Source: Paraburkholderia kururiensis JCM 10599 = LMG 19447 (GTDB taxonomy: Bacteria; Pseudomonadota; Gammaproteobacteria; Burkholderiales; Burkholderiaceae). Taken from it: a DNA stretch of 58,009 bases. Where the stretch lies: assembly GCF_003986935.1 (NCBI RefSeq), contig NZ_RJZE01000035.1:1-58009 (forward strand), written 5' to 3'. Under the pieces are notes generated by a model that made no database searches, had not been told where the DNA came from, and was given only the letters and a program-made list of their open reading frames with translations. Position 1 is the first letter of the stretch. Each line of letters begins with the position of its first letter. Shown here in pieces: positions 36,983-45,885 of this stretch. Both the position numbers and the translations under genes were made by a program.

Positions 36983-37294
36983 ATGGACACGCAACAACGC
37001 ATCAAGCAAATCGTCGACGAAAACGCGGTCGTGCTCTTCATGAAGGGCAACGCGCAGTTTCCGATGTGCGGCTTCTCGGGCCGCGCGGTGCAGATTCTGA
37101 AGGCCTGCGGCGTCGACCAGTTCAAGACGGTCAACGTGCTGGAAGACGACGAAATCCGCCAGGGCATCAAGGAATTCTCGAACTGGCCGACCATTCCGCA
37201 GCTTTACGTGAAGGGCGAGTTCGTCGGCGGCTCGGACATCATGATGGAGATGTACCAGAACGGCGAACTGCAGCAGCTTTTCACCGCTGCCTGA
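36983..37294 (+). CDS. grxD: Monothiol glutaredoxin, CGFS type
   Basis: This 103-residue protein has the CGFS motif at residues 29-32 (FPMCGFSGRAVQIL) and the WPTIPQLYV and GGSDIMMEM glutathione-binding segments. CGFS glutaredoxins carry [2Fe-2S] clusters with glutathione and transfer them to target proteins, not acting mainly as disulfide reductases. TATCAT near 36935 may be a promoter, so it need not depend on the hemA transcript. Confidence 0.95.
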   Translation: MDTQQRIKQIVDENAVVLFMKGNAQFPMCGFSGRAVQILKACGVDQFKTVNVLEDDEIRQGIKEFSNWPTIPQLYVKGEFVGGSDIMMEMYQNGELQQLFTAA

Positions 37295-37333
37295 TAGACG
37301 TCCAAGCGAGACGTCCGAGCGAGACGTCCGAGC
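37295..37333. repeat. Three 13-bp tandem repeats
   Basis: TAGACGTCCAAGC, GAGACGTCCGAGC and GAGACGTCCGAGC lie head to tail directly after the grxD stop. The last two are identical and the first differs at two positions. The ACGTCC core repeats every 13 bp. Confidence 0.7.
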
Positions 37334-37485
37334 GGGAGCGGGGCTGATCGACGTACGGTTGGCGTCATTGATGCCGTTGGTACCGTTGGTCCGGCTTCCC
37401 GGTTGCGGCGCGGCGGCCTAACGTACGCCGGCCCTCCCGCCCAACGCCTTTTCGTTTCTCTCCGCTCTCCAAGGCGCCGCCTTTC

Positions 37486-38094
37486 ATGGATTCGAACGCA
37501 GTGCGCCGCCCCGGTCCCCGACGGCTGATCGTCGCCATCACGGGGGCGACGGGCGCCATCTACGGCGTGCGCACGCTCGACATGCTGCGCCGCATGGGCG
37601 GCGTCGAAACCCATCTGCTGATCTCCAGCGCCGGCTGGCTCAACATCCAGCACGAACTTCAGCTGACCAAAGACGACCTGCACGCCCGCGCCGACGTCGT
37701 TCATTCGGTGCGCGACGTGGGCGCGAGTATCGCGTCCGGTTCGTTTGCGACCGAGGGCATGATCGTCGCGCCGTGCTCGATGAAGACGCTCGCGAGCGTC
37801 GCCCACGGCCTCTCCGACAACCTTGTCACCCGCGCCGCCGACGTCACGCTCAAGGAGCGCCGCCGTCTCGTGCTGCTCGTGCGCGAAACACCGCTCAATC
37901 TCGCGCATCTGCGCAACATGACGGCCGTCACGGAAATGGGCGGCGTGATCTTCCCGCCGTTGCCCGCGTTCTACAACCGCCCCACTACGCTCGACGAAAT
38001 GGTGGACCACACCGTGGGCCGCGTGCTCGATCTGTTCGCGCTGGGGCCGGCGCTCTCGCCGTCATGGACGGGCTTGCGCGGCGAAGACGAATAA
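37486..38094 (+). CDS. ubiX: Flavin prenyltransferase UbiX
   Basis: This 202-residue flavoprotein prenylates FMN to make the cofactor for UbiD-type decarboxylases, needed in ubiquinone synthesis. The N-terminal AITGATGAIYGVR binds flavin, PCSMKTLASVAHGLSDNL contains the catalytic and dimer contacts, and RRLVLLVRETPLNLAHLRNM is the conserved C-terminal block. The ATG at 37486 has no strong Shine-Dalgarno sequence. It follows a 13-bp tandem repeat and ~150 bp without a gene. Confidence 0.93.
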   Translation: MDSNAVRRPGPRRLIVAITGATGAIYGVRTLDMLRRMGGVETHLLISSAGWLNIQHELQLTKDDLHARADVVHSVRDVGASIASGSFATEGMIVAPCSMKTLASVAHGLSDNLVTRAADVTLKERRRLVLLVRETPLNLAHLRNMTAVTEMGGVIFPPLPAFYNRPTTLDEMVDHTVGRVLDLFALGPALSPSWTGLRGEDE

Positions 38095-38238
38095 ACGCAG
38101 TCCGCACGCACCGCAGCTCGTCATTCACAACGTCAGAGATGCAATCAAATCCGCAATGGGCTGTTTATCAAATGTCAGTGCGGCTCTATATTCGAGTCAA
38201 CGAAACCTCGTCTGCCGCCTGCAAGGCGGTTCGCTGAC

Positions 38239-39045
38239 ATGACCCAATCCACGCTGCACGCCGACCGCGTGCCCAGCCTTTATCTTTCGCACGGTGCGCC
38301 GACGCTGCCTATCGATCCGGCTCTGCCCTCGGCCGGATTCACCGCTCTCGCGGCACACCTGCCGCGCCCGCAAGCCATTCTGATGCTCTCCGCGCATTGG
38401 GGCACGACGCGACCGCTCGTGAGCACCGCGACGAAACCCGAGACGATCCACGATTTCTACGGCTTTCCGCGCGAACTCTACGAAATCGAGTATCCCGCGG
38501 CAGGCGCGCCGGACGTTGCGCACCGCGCCGCGCAACTGCTCACTGCCGAAGGCATTCCGACCGGCGAGGAAGCGCACGGGCTCGATCACGGTGCGTGGGT
38601 GCCCATGCTGCTGATGTTCCCGCAGGCGGACGTGCCGGTCGCGCAGATCTCGATCCAGCCCCACATGGGTCCCGCGCATCATTTCCGTATGGGACGCGCA
38701 CTGCGTGCGCTGCGCGACGAAGGCGTGATGGTGGTCGGATCGGGCCAGATCACGCACAACCTGCGCGCCGCCGACTTCGGCGCACGCCCCGAAGACGCCG
38801 ACCCGCGCGTCGCCGAATTCACGGACTGGTTCGAAGCGCACCTCGCCGCCCGCGACATCGACGCGCTGCTCGACTACCGCGCCCGCGCCCCGCACGCGGC
38901 GCTCATGCATCCGACCGACGAGCATCTGCTGCCCGTCTTCGCGGCCCTCGGCGCCGCGGACGACGACTACACCGTCGGCGTGCAGTCGCTCGGCACGTAC
39001 CAGCGTGCGCTCGCCATGACGAACTACGTGTTCGGTCACGCGTAA
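38239..39045 (+). CDS. Class III extradiol-type dioxygenase (DODA/YgiD family)
   Basis: This 268-residue LigB-like enzyme has metal-binding histidines in YLSHGAP (18), LSAHWG (53) and GQITHNLR (about 173-180), plus the HGLDHGAWVPM block, the signature of the 4,5-DOPA-dioxygenase/YgiD group. These open catechol rings beside the hydroxyls; in bacteria the natural substrate is mostly unknown and the enzyme may act on catechol-like stress products. It follows ubiX by 144 bp and ends at a bidirectional terminator. Confidence 0.88.
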   Translation: MTQSTLHADRVPSLYLSHGAPTLPIDPALPSAGFTALAAHLPRPQAILMLSAHWGTTRPLVSTATKPETIHDFYGFPRELYEIEYPAAGAPDVAHRAAQLLTAEGIPTGEEAHGLDHGAWVPMLLMFPQADVPVAQISIQPHMGPAHHFRMGRALRALRDEGVMVVGSGQITHNLRAADFGARPEDADPRVAEFTDWFEAHLAARDIDALLDYRARAPHAALMHPTDEHLLPVFAALGAADDDYTVGVQSLGTYQRALAMTNYVFGHA

Positions 39046-39087
39046 GCGTTTCATCGCGGGTGAAAAGTACAGCCGCTGCAGCCCATA

Positions 39088-39122
39088 AAAAAGCCTGCCT
39101 GAGCAATTCAGGCAGGCTTTTT
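39088..39122. terminator. Bidirectional terminator between the dioxygenase and the permease
   Basis: A perfect 15-bp inverted repeat AAAAAGCCTGCCTGA/TCAGGCAGGCTTTTT with a 5-nt loop has an A-run at one side and a T-run at the other. It serves two converging genes. Confidence 0.88.
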
Positions 39123-39179
39123 CGTTACTGCGCGACGTGGCGACTACACGCCGCCGTTACCGGAAGGATCAGCCCCAGA

Positions 39180-40772
39180 TCACACACCGATACCTTCGAG
39201 AATCTCGTCGTGCTTCTCGCGCTCGTCCAGATACTCGGTGCGGTAGCCCGTACGCACACCCCAGTAATAGAAAACCAGCGAAAACGCGATCACGACGACC
39301 ATGTCCCAGCCGTAGGGAATCAGGTTGTGTCCGCCGAACTCCTTGCTGCCGATCAGCGAGAGCAGCGCCATGATGGGCAGATACGCCACGAGCCACCACG
39401 CCGCTTTCAGGTCGCGGCCCCAGCCGCTCCAGCCCGACTTGCCCTGGAAGTAGAAGTACACCGGCAGTGCGACGATCATCAGCAGAATGATCTCGCCCGT
39501 CAGCGGCCACTTCGCCCAGTACAGGATCAGCGACGCGCACACGAACGCGAACGGCGCAATCACCGACATGCCGGGAATGTGCAGCGGACGCTCGAGGTCC
39601 GTAGCCGAACGGCGCAGCGCCATCAGACTGATCGGGCCCGTGAGGTACGAGATCACGGTGGCGACCGAAATCACCGCCGCGAGCGAGCTCCAGCCGCGGA
39701 AGAAGAACAGGAAAATGAACGACACGAGCAGGTTGAACCACATCGCCTGGCGCGGCACGCCGTAGAACGGATGCACGTTGCCGAACATCTTCGGCATCGT
39801 GTTGTTGCGCTCCATCGCGTAGATCATGCGCGTCGTGGTCGCCATGTAGGTCGTGCCGGTGCCGCTCGGGCTCACGAACGCGTCTACGTAGAGCAGGATG
39901 GCGAGCCAGTTCAGGTTCAGCGCCATCGCCAGTTCGGCGAACGGCGACTTGAAGTTGAACTGGTTCCAGCCCTTCATGACGTCGGACGGGCTCACCGCGC
40001 CGATATAGGCAATCTGCAGCAGCACGTAGATGACAAGCGCCAGCAGGATCGAGCCGATCACCGCGAACGGCACGCTCTTCGCCGGGTTGCGCGCTTCGCC
40101 TGCAAGGTTGATCGGGCTCTGGAAGCCGTTGAACGCGAACACGATGCCGCTCGTCGCCACGGCCGTCATCACCGCGGACCAGCCATACGGCGCGAACGTG
40201 CTGGCTTCGCCGAAGTTCTCGTGATGGAAGCCTGTGGCCATGAGACCGGCGATGGTCAGGCCCGGAATCAGGAACTTGAACACCGTGATCGCCGAGTTCG
40301 CGCGCGCGAAGACCTTCACGCCCCAATAGTTGAGCAGGAAGTACACGATCACGAGCAGCGCCGAGAGCAGTAACCCTGTTGTGGTGAGTTCACCGCCCAC
40401 GAAGAGCTGGTGCGCCCACTCGTACGGCCAGGTGCTCATGTACTGGATAGAGGCTTCCGCCTCGATGGGGATCACCGACACAATGGCGATCCAGTTGGCC
40501 CACGCGCTGATGAAGCCCACGAGCGAGCCGTGCGAGTACCGCGCATAGCGCACCATGCCACCAGACTCGGGAAACATCGCACCGAGTTCGGCATAGGTGA
40601 GCGCGATGGCGAGAATCACGACAGCACCGATGATCCATGCACAGATCGCGGCGGGCCCGGCAATCTTGGCGGCCTTCCATGCACCGAAGAGCCAGCCGGA
40701 GCCGATGATGGAACCCAGCCCGGTCAGCATCAGCGCGATCGGACCAATGTTCCGTTGAATAGAACTTTTCAC
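39180..40772 (-). CDS. APC-family amino-acid permease, YveA-like
   Basis: This 530-residue inner-membrane transporter has about twelve to fourteen hydrophobic segments. The N-terminus (GLGSIIGSGWLFGAWKAAKIAG), the YAELGAMFPESGGMVRY loop and the SPSGTGTTYMATTTRMIYA block resemble the Bacillus aspartate:proton symporter YveA; the substrate here is inferred only. The start is GTG at 40770-40772, chosen because AGGAG precedes it and the conserved N-terminus begins there; the upstream frame is not protein-like. Confidence 0.87.
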   Translation of the reverse strand: MKSSIQRNIGPIALMLTGLGSIIGSGWLFGAWKAAKIAGPAAICAWIIGAVVILAIALTYAELGAMFPESGGMVRYARYSHGSLVGFISAWANWIAIVSVIPIEAEASIQYMSTWPYEWAHQLFVGGELTTTGLLLSALLVIVYFLLNYWGVKVFARANSAITVFKFLIPGLTIAGLMATGFHHENFGEASTFAPYGWSAVMTAVATSGIVFAFNGFQSPINLAGEARNPAKSVPFAVIGSILLALVIYVLLQIAYIGAVSPSDVMKGWNQFNFKSPFAELAMALNLNWLAILLYVDAFVSPSGTGTTYMATTTRMIYAMERNNTMPKMFGNVHPFYGVPRQAMWFNLLVSFIFLFFFRGWSSLAAVISVATVISYLTGPISLMALRRSATDLERPLHIPGMSVIAPFAFVCASLILYWAKWPLTGEIILLMIVALPVYFYFQGKSGWSGWGRDLKAAWWLVAYLPIMALLSLIGSKEFGGHNLIPYGWDMVVVIAFSLVFYYWGVRTGYRTEYLDEREKHDEILEGIGV

Positions 40773-41215
40773 GTCATCTCCTGTATCAAGCGCAGCTTGA
40801 CGCTGCGGCGCCCCCTCTGACGTGGGGCTCTCGCGGGCGTCGCACATGCATGCGCGAGCGTGTTTTCTGGGTGCAACCGCCGCGCGGCGCGTAGTTTACC
40901 GGTTGCACCAGCCGAATGCAGTCAAAATCCGGGTTGTCCCTACAAAAAAATGCGCTTTAGCGCAAGCTTTGTAAGAGTGAATGCGGCCCCATTCAGGCGC
41001 GTCAGATAGGAAAGACCCTGCAATTTCCTCGGTTGCGGTTGACCTTCTTTGAAAATCGCCGTATAAAGTCCGGGCAGGATTTCAAGCGGCGAGTGTGAAT
41101 TGGTCTTTCGTGGTTCGCCCATCAACGGTACTCCGGCTGTCCTATTACCCCCCTTCCTTGATTTTCGTGCACATCCCAACGGGCTTCGGCTCAAATTCAT
41201 CTTTAGGAAAGTAAT
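40773..41215 (+). promoter_or_regulatory. Cold-shock gene leader with promoter
   Basis: TTGACC at 41039-41044 and TATAAA at 41062-41067 are 17 bp apart, a good sigma-70 promoter. Transcription from about 41074 gives a 5' untranslated region of about 140 nt before the cold-shock gene, as in cspA-type thermosensing leaders. The part near 40773-41000 holds only the permease start region and a T-rich segment. No other gene is seen. Confidence 0.6.
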
Positions 41216-41419
41216 ATGGAAACCGGTACCGTCAAGTGGTTCAATGACGCTAAGGGCTTTGGCTTCATCACCCCGGACGGCGGCGGTGAAGACCTGTTCG
41301 CGCATTTCTCGGAAATCCGCGTGGAAGGCTTCAAGACGCTGCAAGAGAACCAGAAGGTTCAGTTCGAAGTGAAGACTGGCCCGAAGGGCAAGCAAGCCGC
41401 GAACATCAAGCCGCTGTAA
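41216..41419 (+). CDS. Cold-shock-domain protein (CspA family)
   Basis: This 67-residue OB-fold protein has both nucleic-acid-binding motifs, KGFGFITP (RNP1) and DLFAHF (RNP2-like), with the VKWFNDAKGFGFI start. It binds single-stranded RNA and DNA and melts mRNA structure in the cold. TAGGAAA lies 7 nt before the ATG. The long leader upstream suggests post-transcriptional control. Several paralogues usually exist in a genome, so I give no symbol. Confidence 0.94.
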   Translation: METGTVKWFNDAKGFGFITPDGGGEDLFAHFSEIRVEGFKTLQENQKVQFEVKTGPKGKQAANIKPL

Positions 41420-41482
41420 GCAGGAGCAAGCGGCACGCCCAGGCCACATGCGGCTTGGGCGTCTGCGCTTCCTGACGCGGGA

Positions 41483-41515
41483 AAAACCCCACGCTTCGTT
41501 CGAAGGTGGGGTTTT
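41483..41515. terminator. Cold-shock gene terminator
   Basis: AAAACCCCAC (41483-41492) pairs with GTGGGGTTTT (41506-41515), and CTTC/GAAG lies inside. A-run and T-run on the two sides suit both the cold-shock gene and the converging Hsp70 gene. Confidence 0.85.
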
Positions 41516-41661
41516 GTCATTTCTGGAGCGTTGCAGGGTGGTGCGTTGCAGGCGGGTCTTGCAGGCGCGTGGCCGGGACGGGATGACCCGCATCCAGCAA
41601 CTGTGCTCGACCGGCGGATCGTCCGCCGGCCCGTAACCGTTCTCTCAGTGCTCAGCCGAAC

Positions 41662-42912
41662 TCAGCCGAACAGCCGTCGGGCGTGAATGCCGAGCCCCGT
41701 CGCCACGCTGGCGAGCCGGTCGCCGAAGACCGGGCGAGCGTCAGGAAACGCGGCGGCAAGCGCGTTCGATAGAAACGCGAGCCCCGTCGAGCCCCCCGTG
41801 AAGTACACCGCGCTCACCTCGCGCGGCGCGACGCCTGCGGTGCGCACCGTCTCGCGCGCCGCCTCGACGATGCGGCGGGTTTCCTCGATGCCGGCCTCGA
41901 TGAGTTGCGCCTCGTCGAATGCGAGGCGCAACCCTTCTTCCACCTCTTCCAGATCGATCATCGTTTCGCCACCGGCGGCCACGCCGATCTTGGCCTCCTC
42001 GGCACGCGCGGCCAGCGCATGACCCAGCCGCCGTTCGACCACGCGCATGAGCCGGTCGTGCTGGCGCGTATCGCAGAACAGATGGCGCATCAGCTTCAGC
42101 TCCGTCACCCGCTTGGGCGTGTAGACGGTATTGATCAGATGCCACGTCGCGAGATCGAAATAGACGCGGTTCGGCATCTCGCGCCCTTCGGGGTCGAGCG
42201 TCCGGTAGCCGAATTCAGGCAGGATGGCCGTGAGCTCCACGCGGCGGTCGAAGTCCGTGCCGGCCACGTGCACGCCGTGGTGTGCGAGCACGTCGTCCTT
42301 GCGCTCGATGCGTGCCATCCGATCCGGGCCGACGCGCACGAGCGAAAAGTCCGACGTACCGCCGCCGATGTCGGCCACGAGCACGAGCCCCTCTTCTGCG
42401 AGGCGCGACTCGTAGTCGAACGCCGCGGCAATCGGCTCGTACTGAAAATGGATTTCCGAGAGCCCGATGGAGCGCGCCGCCGCTTCGAGCTGGCGCTGCG
42501 CGAGCGCGTCGGCGCGAGGGTCGTCGTCGACGAAGAACACGGGGCGGCCCAGCACGGCGCGCGCGATCGGGCTGCCCGCGCAGGCCTCCGCGCACTGTTT
42601 CAGGTGCGCAAGGAAGGTGGCGATCACGTCCGTATAGCGGATGGCGCTGCCGTCGCCGAGGTCCGTCGTGGTTTCGGCGAGCGGCGAGCCGAGGATGCTC
42701 TTCATCGACCGCATGAGCCGGCCGTCGAAGCCGTCCACATACGCCGCCAGCGCGGCGCGGCCGAATTCGCGCGTGTGTTCGTCGGTATTGAAGAAGACCG
42801 CGGTGGGCAGCGTGGTGTACGCACCCTCCACCGGGGCAAGGCGCATCGACGCGCCATCGGGCAAGGCAACGGCCGAATTGGACGTGCCGAAGTCAATCGC
42901 GCAGAAGTTCAT
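41662..42912 (-). CDS. Hsp70-like ATPase, YegD family
   Basis: This 416-residue protein has the actin/Hsp70 ATPase fold: phosphate-1 FGTSNSAVAL, the connecting VLGRPVFF strand, phosphate-2 ADIGGGTSDFSL and adenosine motif YFTGGSTGLAF. The long substrate-binding domain of DnaK is missing, so it is a YegD-type protein and not a full chaperone. The client is unknown. It has no DnaJ or GrpE neighbour. Its start at 42912 has no near rival. Confidence 0.85.
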   Translation of the reverse strand: MNFCAIDFGTSNSAVALPDGASMRLAPVEGAYTTLPTAVFFNTDEHTREFGRAALAAYVDGFDGRLMRSMKSILGSPLAETTTDLGDGSAIRYTDVIATFLAHLKQCAEACAGSPIARAVLGRPVFFVDDDPRADALAQRQLEAAARSIGLSEIHFQYEPIAAAFDYESRLAEEGLVLVADIGGGTSDFSLVRVGPDRMARIERKDDVLAHHGVHVAGTDFDRRVELTAILPEFGYRTLDPEGREMPNRVYFDLATWHLINTVYTPKRVTELKLMRHLFCDTRQHDRLMRVVERRLGHALAARAEEAKIGVAAGGETMIDLEEVEEGLRLAFDEAQLIEAGIEETRRIVEAARETVRTAGVAPREVSAVYFTGGSTGLAFLSNALAAAFPDARPVFGDRLASVATGLGIHARRLFG

Positions 42913-43236
42913 GGCTGGACTCGCCGCTCACGGCTGACGCGGAAAAATGAGGACGGGCTTTGTATCATGAAAACCGCTTGGCGATCAACCGGATAGCCGC
43001 GCGGGCAGCGGCCGGGAACGGCGATTGCGGTACCGCTTGGCTACGCCTGCTGCGGCCCCGAAGCAAGGAGATGTACGGAAGCGGAAGCGCGCCGTGAAGC
43101 GTGTTCTGGGCGGCCGCCGCACTCCAGCGCTGCATGCCGCACCGTGCAGCAACGCCGCGACAACACTGCGGTACTTATACGGCAACCAGCGCCACAACGC
43201 CGCGCCACCCACGCCGCACCAAGGAGACGCCACGCC
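42913..43236. other. Divergent region between the Hsp70-like and MFS genes
   Basis: I see a TATCAT at about 42963 and a TTATAC near 43176 as possible -10 elements, neither with a clear partner. No gene, operator or structured RNA is supported. Confidence 0.4.
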
Positions 43237-44838
43237 ATGTCCCGGCTACCCCGTGCCTCAGCAGGCGATTCGTCGCCCGCCGCCGCGGTCGTCCAGACCG
43301 ATCTGCCCTCGCGGCTCGACCGGCTGCCGTGGGGCCGGTTTCATACGCTGATCGTCGTGGCGCTTGGCGTCACATGGCTGCTCGACGGCCTCGAAGTGAC
43401 GCTCGCCGGCGCCGTGGCGGGCGCCTTGAAGGCGAGCCCCGCGCTGCGCTTTTCGAATGCCGACGTCGGGTTGGCCGGCAGCGCGTACATCTCGGGCGCC
43501 GTGCTCGGCGCGCTCGGATTCGGCTGGCTCACCGACCGCCTCGGCCGCCGGCGCCTTTTCTTCGTCACGCTCGGTCTCTACCTCACGGCGACCGCGGCCA
43601 CGGCGCTGTCGTGGAATCTCGCGAGCTTCATCGCGTTCCGCTTTCTCACGGGGGCGGGCATTGGCGGCGAATACACCGCCATCAACTCGACGATCCAGGA
43701 GTTCACGCCGGCGCGCGTGCGCGGATGGACCGATCTGGGCATCAACGGCACGTTCTGGGTGGGCGCGGCGCTTGGCGCGACCGGATCGCTGGTGTTGCTC
43801 GATCCCAACCTGCTGCCGGGCGACTGGGGCTGGCGCGCGTGCTTTCTGATCGGCGCCGCGCTCGCGCTCGCCATCCTGCCCATGCGCCGGTGGATTCCCG
43901 AAAGCCCGCGCTGGCTCATGACGCACGGCGAGCACGAGACCGCGAAGTCGGTGGTCGAGGACATCGAGAGCCGCTTTCGCCGCGCCGGCCACACGCTCGC
44001 CGACGACGTGCTGCGGCCGCTGCGTCTGCGCGCCCGACACCGTACGCCGCTCGGCGAAGTGCTGCGCGCACTCTTCGTGCTGCACCGGCGCCGCTCGCTC
44101 GTGGGCCTTTCGCTGATGACCGCGCAGGCGTTCTTCTACAACGCGATCTTCTTCACTTACGCGCTGGTGCTTACGGACTTCTACCGCGTACCCAGCGCAC
44201 ACGTAGGCTGGTATCTGCTGCCGTTCGCGGCAGGCAACTTCATCGGGCCGATCGTGCTGGGGCGGCTCTTCGACATAGCGGGCCGGCGCACCATGATCGC
44301 CGCCACCTATGCCATTTCGGGCGTGCTGCTGACGGTGAGCGGCTATCTGTTCGAGCAGCAGTGGCTCACCGTCACGACACAGACGGCAGCGTGGATGGTG
44401 ATCTTCTTCTTCGCCTCCGCGGCGGCGAGTTCGGCCTACCTGACGGTGAGCGAGTCGTTCCCGCTTGAGATCCGCGCGCTCGCCATCGCGGTGTTCTATG
44501 CGTTCGGCACGGCGCTGGGCGGCATCGCGGGGCCGGCCTTCTTCGGGCGGCTGATCGACACGCATCAGCGCAGCGAAGTCTTCACCGGTTATCTGACAGG
44601 GTCGATGCTGATGATCGCGGCCGCGGTGATCGCGGCGATCTGGGGCGTGGACGCGGAGCGCAAGTCGCTAGAGACGGTGGCGGCGCCGCTCTCCGAGGTG
44701 AGCGACGAAGAGGCGGACAACGGCGCCCGGCAGGTGCGGAAAAATGCGCCGACGGACTCGATGGACACCGTTGCCCCAGGTGTCACCCACGAAAGCGGCC
44801 CCGCGAACGAAGTCCGGGGAAGCGGCAAACGCGCATAG
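43237..44838 (+). CDS. MFS transporter, sugar-porter/aromatic-acid type
   Basis: This 533-residue membrane protein shows twelve hydrophobic segments, the GWLTDRLGRRRLFF loop motif, and the LDGLEVTLAG start seen in proteins such as MFS transporters of sugars or aromatic acids. A 70-residue hydrophilic tail follows the last helix. GGAG lies about 11 nt before the ATG at 43237. Substrate and regulation are unknown; its neighbours are the Hsp70-like gene and, converging, a nitroreductase. Confidence 0.8.
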   Translation: MSRLPRASAGDSSPAAAVVQTDLPSRLDRLPWGRFHTLIVVALGVTWLLDGLEVTLAGAVAGALKASPALRFSNADVGLAGSAYISGAVLGALGFGWLTDRLGRRRLFFVTLGLYLTATAATALSWNLASFIAFRFLTGAGIGGEYTAINSTIQEFTPARVRGWTDLGINGTFWVGAALGATGSLVLLDPNLLPGDWGWRACFLIGAALALAILPMRRWIPESPRWLMTHGEHETAKSVVEDIESRFRRAGHTLADDVLRPLRLRARHRTPLGEVLRALFVLHRRRSLVGLSLMTAQAFFYNAIFFTYALVLTDFYRVPSAHVGWYLLPFAAGNFIGPIVLGRLFDIAGRRTMIAATYAISGVLLTVSGYLFEQQWLTVTTQTAAWMVIFFFASAAASSAYLTVSESFPLEIRALAIAVFYAFGTALGGIAGPAFFGRLIDTHQRSEVFTGYLTGSMLMIAAAVIAAIWGVDAERKSLETVAAPLSEVSDEEADNGARQVRKNAPTDSMDTVAPGVTHESGPANEVRGSGKRA

Positions 44839-45083
44839 CAGAACGCAGTGCGACGGAGTGCGGCGAGTATGGCAATGAGATGCCGCCGTGGGACGCGGCG
44901 GTGGCACCTCGGCGCGGGGCCTCGCGCGGCTTGACCGCACGGCGCAGCGTGGTCCGCGAGCGCAACGCCAATGCCAACGCGATGCGATGCGATGCGGGCA
45001 CCTTGGCACAGCGGACACCAACCGCCCATGCAAGCCTACCCTTTCACCCCACACCCACCACGCCGCCCCGCCCCCTCAACTCC

Positions 45084-45677
45084 TCAGAACGCTTTATTCC
45101 ACGCCCCGCCGTAGGCAATCTCACCCACCGGCAAGCGTGCACGTTCCGCCTTTTCGCGGTCACGCAACACCGGCTCCAGCTTCTGCGCGTCGCCATGGTG
45201 GGCGAGCGAGATAACGGCGATCACCTCGACGTCTTCCGGAATCGCGAATTCCTTGCGGAACGCCGGCACGTCGACGCCGCTCATCTGATGCGCGGCGAGA
45301 CCGAGCGCGTGCGCCTGGAGCACGAGCGACATCGCCGCCGCGCCTGCGTCGTAAAGCGCCGTGCGGTTCACGTCGCCCTTGGCATTGCGCGTGTGCGCCG
45401 TGACGGCGATCAGCACGGGTGCCGACGCGTTCCACTGTTGATTGAACGGCACGAGCGTGCCGAAAGCGCGCTTGAAAGCCGCCTCGTCGGCGAAGCGGTC
45501 GAAGACGATAAAGCGCCACGGCTGCGCGTTGTATGCCGACGGCGCCCAGCGCGCGGCTTCGAGCACGGCGCGCAGTGCGTCGCGGGAAAGCGGCTCGGCG
45601 GTGTAGGCCCGCGGGCTCCAGCGGCCGGCGAGCAGTTCGTGGATGGGCACTTCGGTAGGAGCGGGTTTGTGGCTCAT
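45084..45677 (-). CDS. Nitroreductase-family protein
   Basis: This 197-residue flavin enzyme has the family RWSPRAY start, AARWAPSAYNAQPWRFIV (FMN phosphate contact) and the AHALGLAAHQMSGVD segment. Nitroreductase-fold proteins reduce nitro groups, quinones or enones with NAD(P)H. The start at 45677 (MSHKPAPTEVP) fits the fold; the upstream frame is not protein-like. It lies 208 bp downstream of an MFS gene in the same direction, so both may respond to the TetR regulator. Confidence 0.87.
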   Translation of the reverse strand: MSHKPAPTEVPIHELLAGRWSPRAYTAEPLSRDALRAVLEAARWAPSAYNAQPWRFIVFDRFADEAAFKRAFGTLVPFNQQWNASAPVLIAVTAHTRNAKGDVNRTALYDAGAAAMSLVLQAHALGLAAHQMSGVDVPAFRKEFAIPEDVEVIAVISLAHHGDAQKLEPVLRDREKAERARLPVGEIAYGGAWNKAF

Positions 45678-45885
45678 GGCGTCTCTCGGTGCAGTGGGTC
45701 GTGATGATCCTGATGCCCCGCGGCCCGAAGATGCCGACCGCGGAAATATGAACGGCCGACGACCGGCGCCTGGCAGACGCCGGCCGTCAAAGGGCCATAG
45801 CATAACCGGGAGACACGACAGGTGCTGTGCAATCTGTTCCGATGCTCAGCACCTCAGAGGGAATAGACGCGCAGCGCCTTGCGGC

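Noticed and set aside
37295..37333. 13-bp repeats as a possible iteron origin
   Set aside because: There are only three copies, no A/T-rich unwinding region and no replication protein gene nearby.
40940..41593. 217-codon minus-strand frame over the cold-shock gene
   Set aside because: It covers the promoter, leader, gene and terminator of the cold-shock gene and has no family resemblance.
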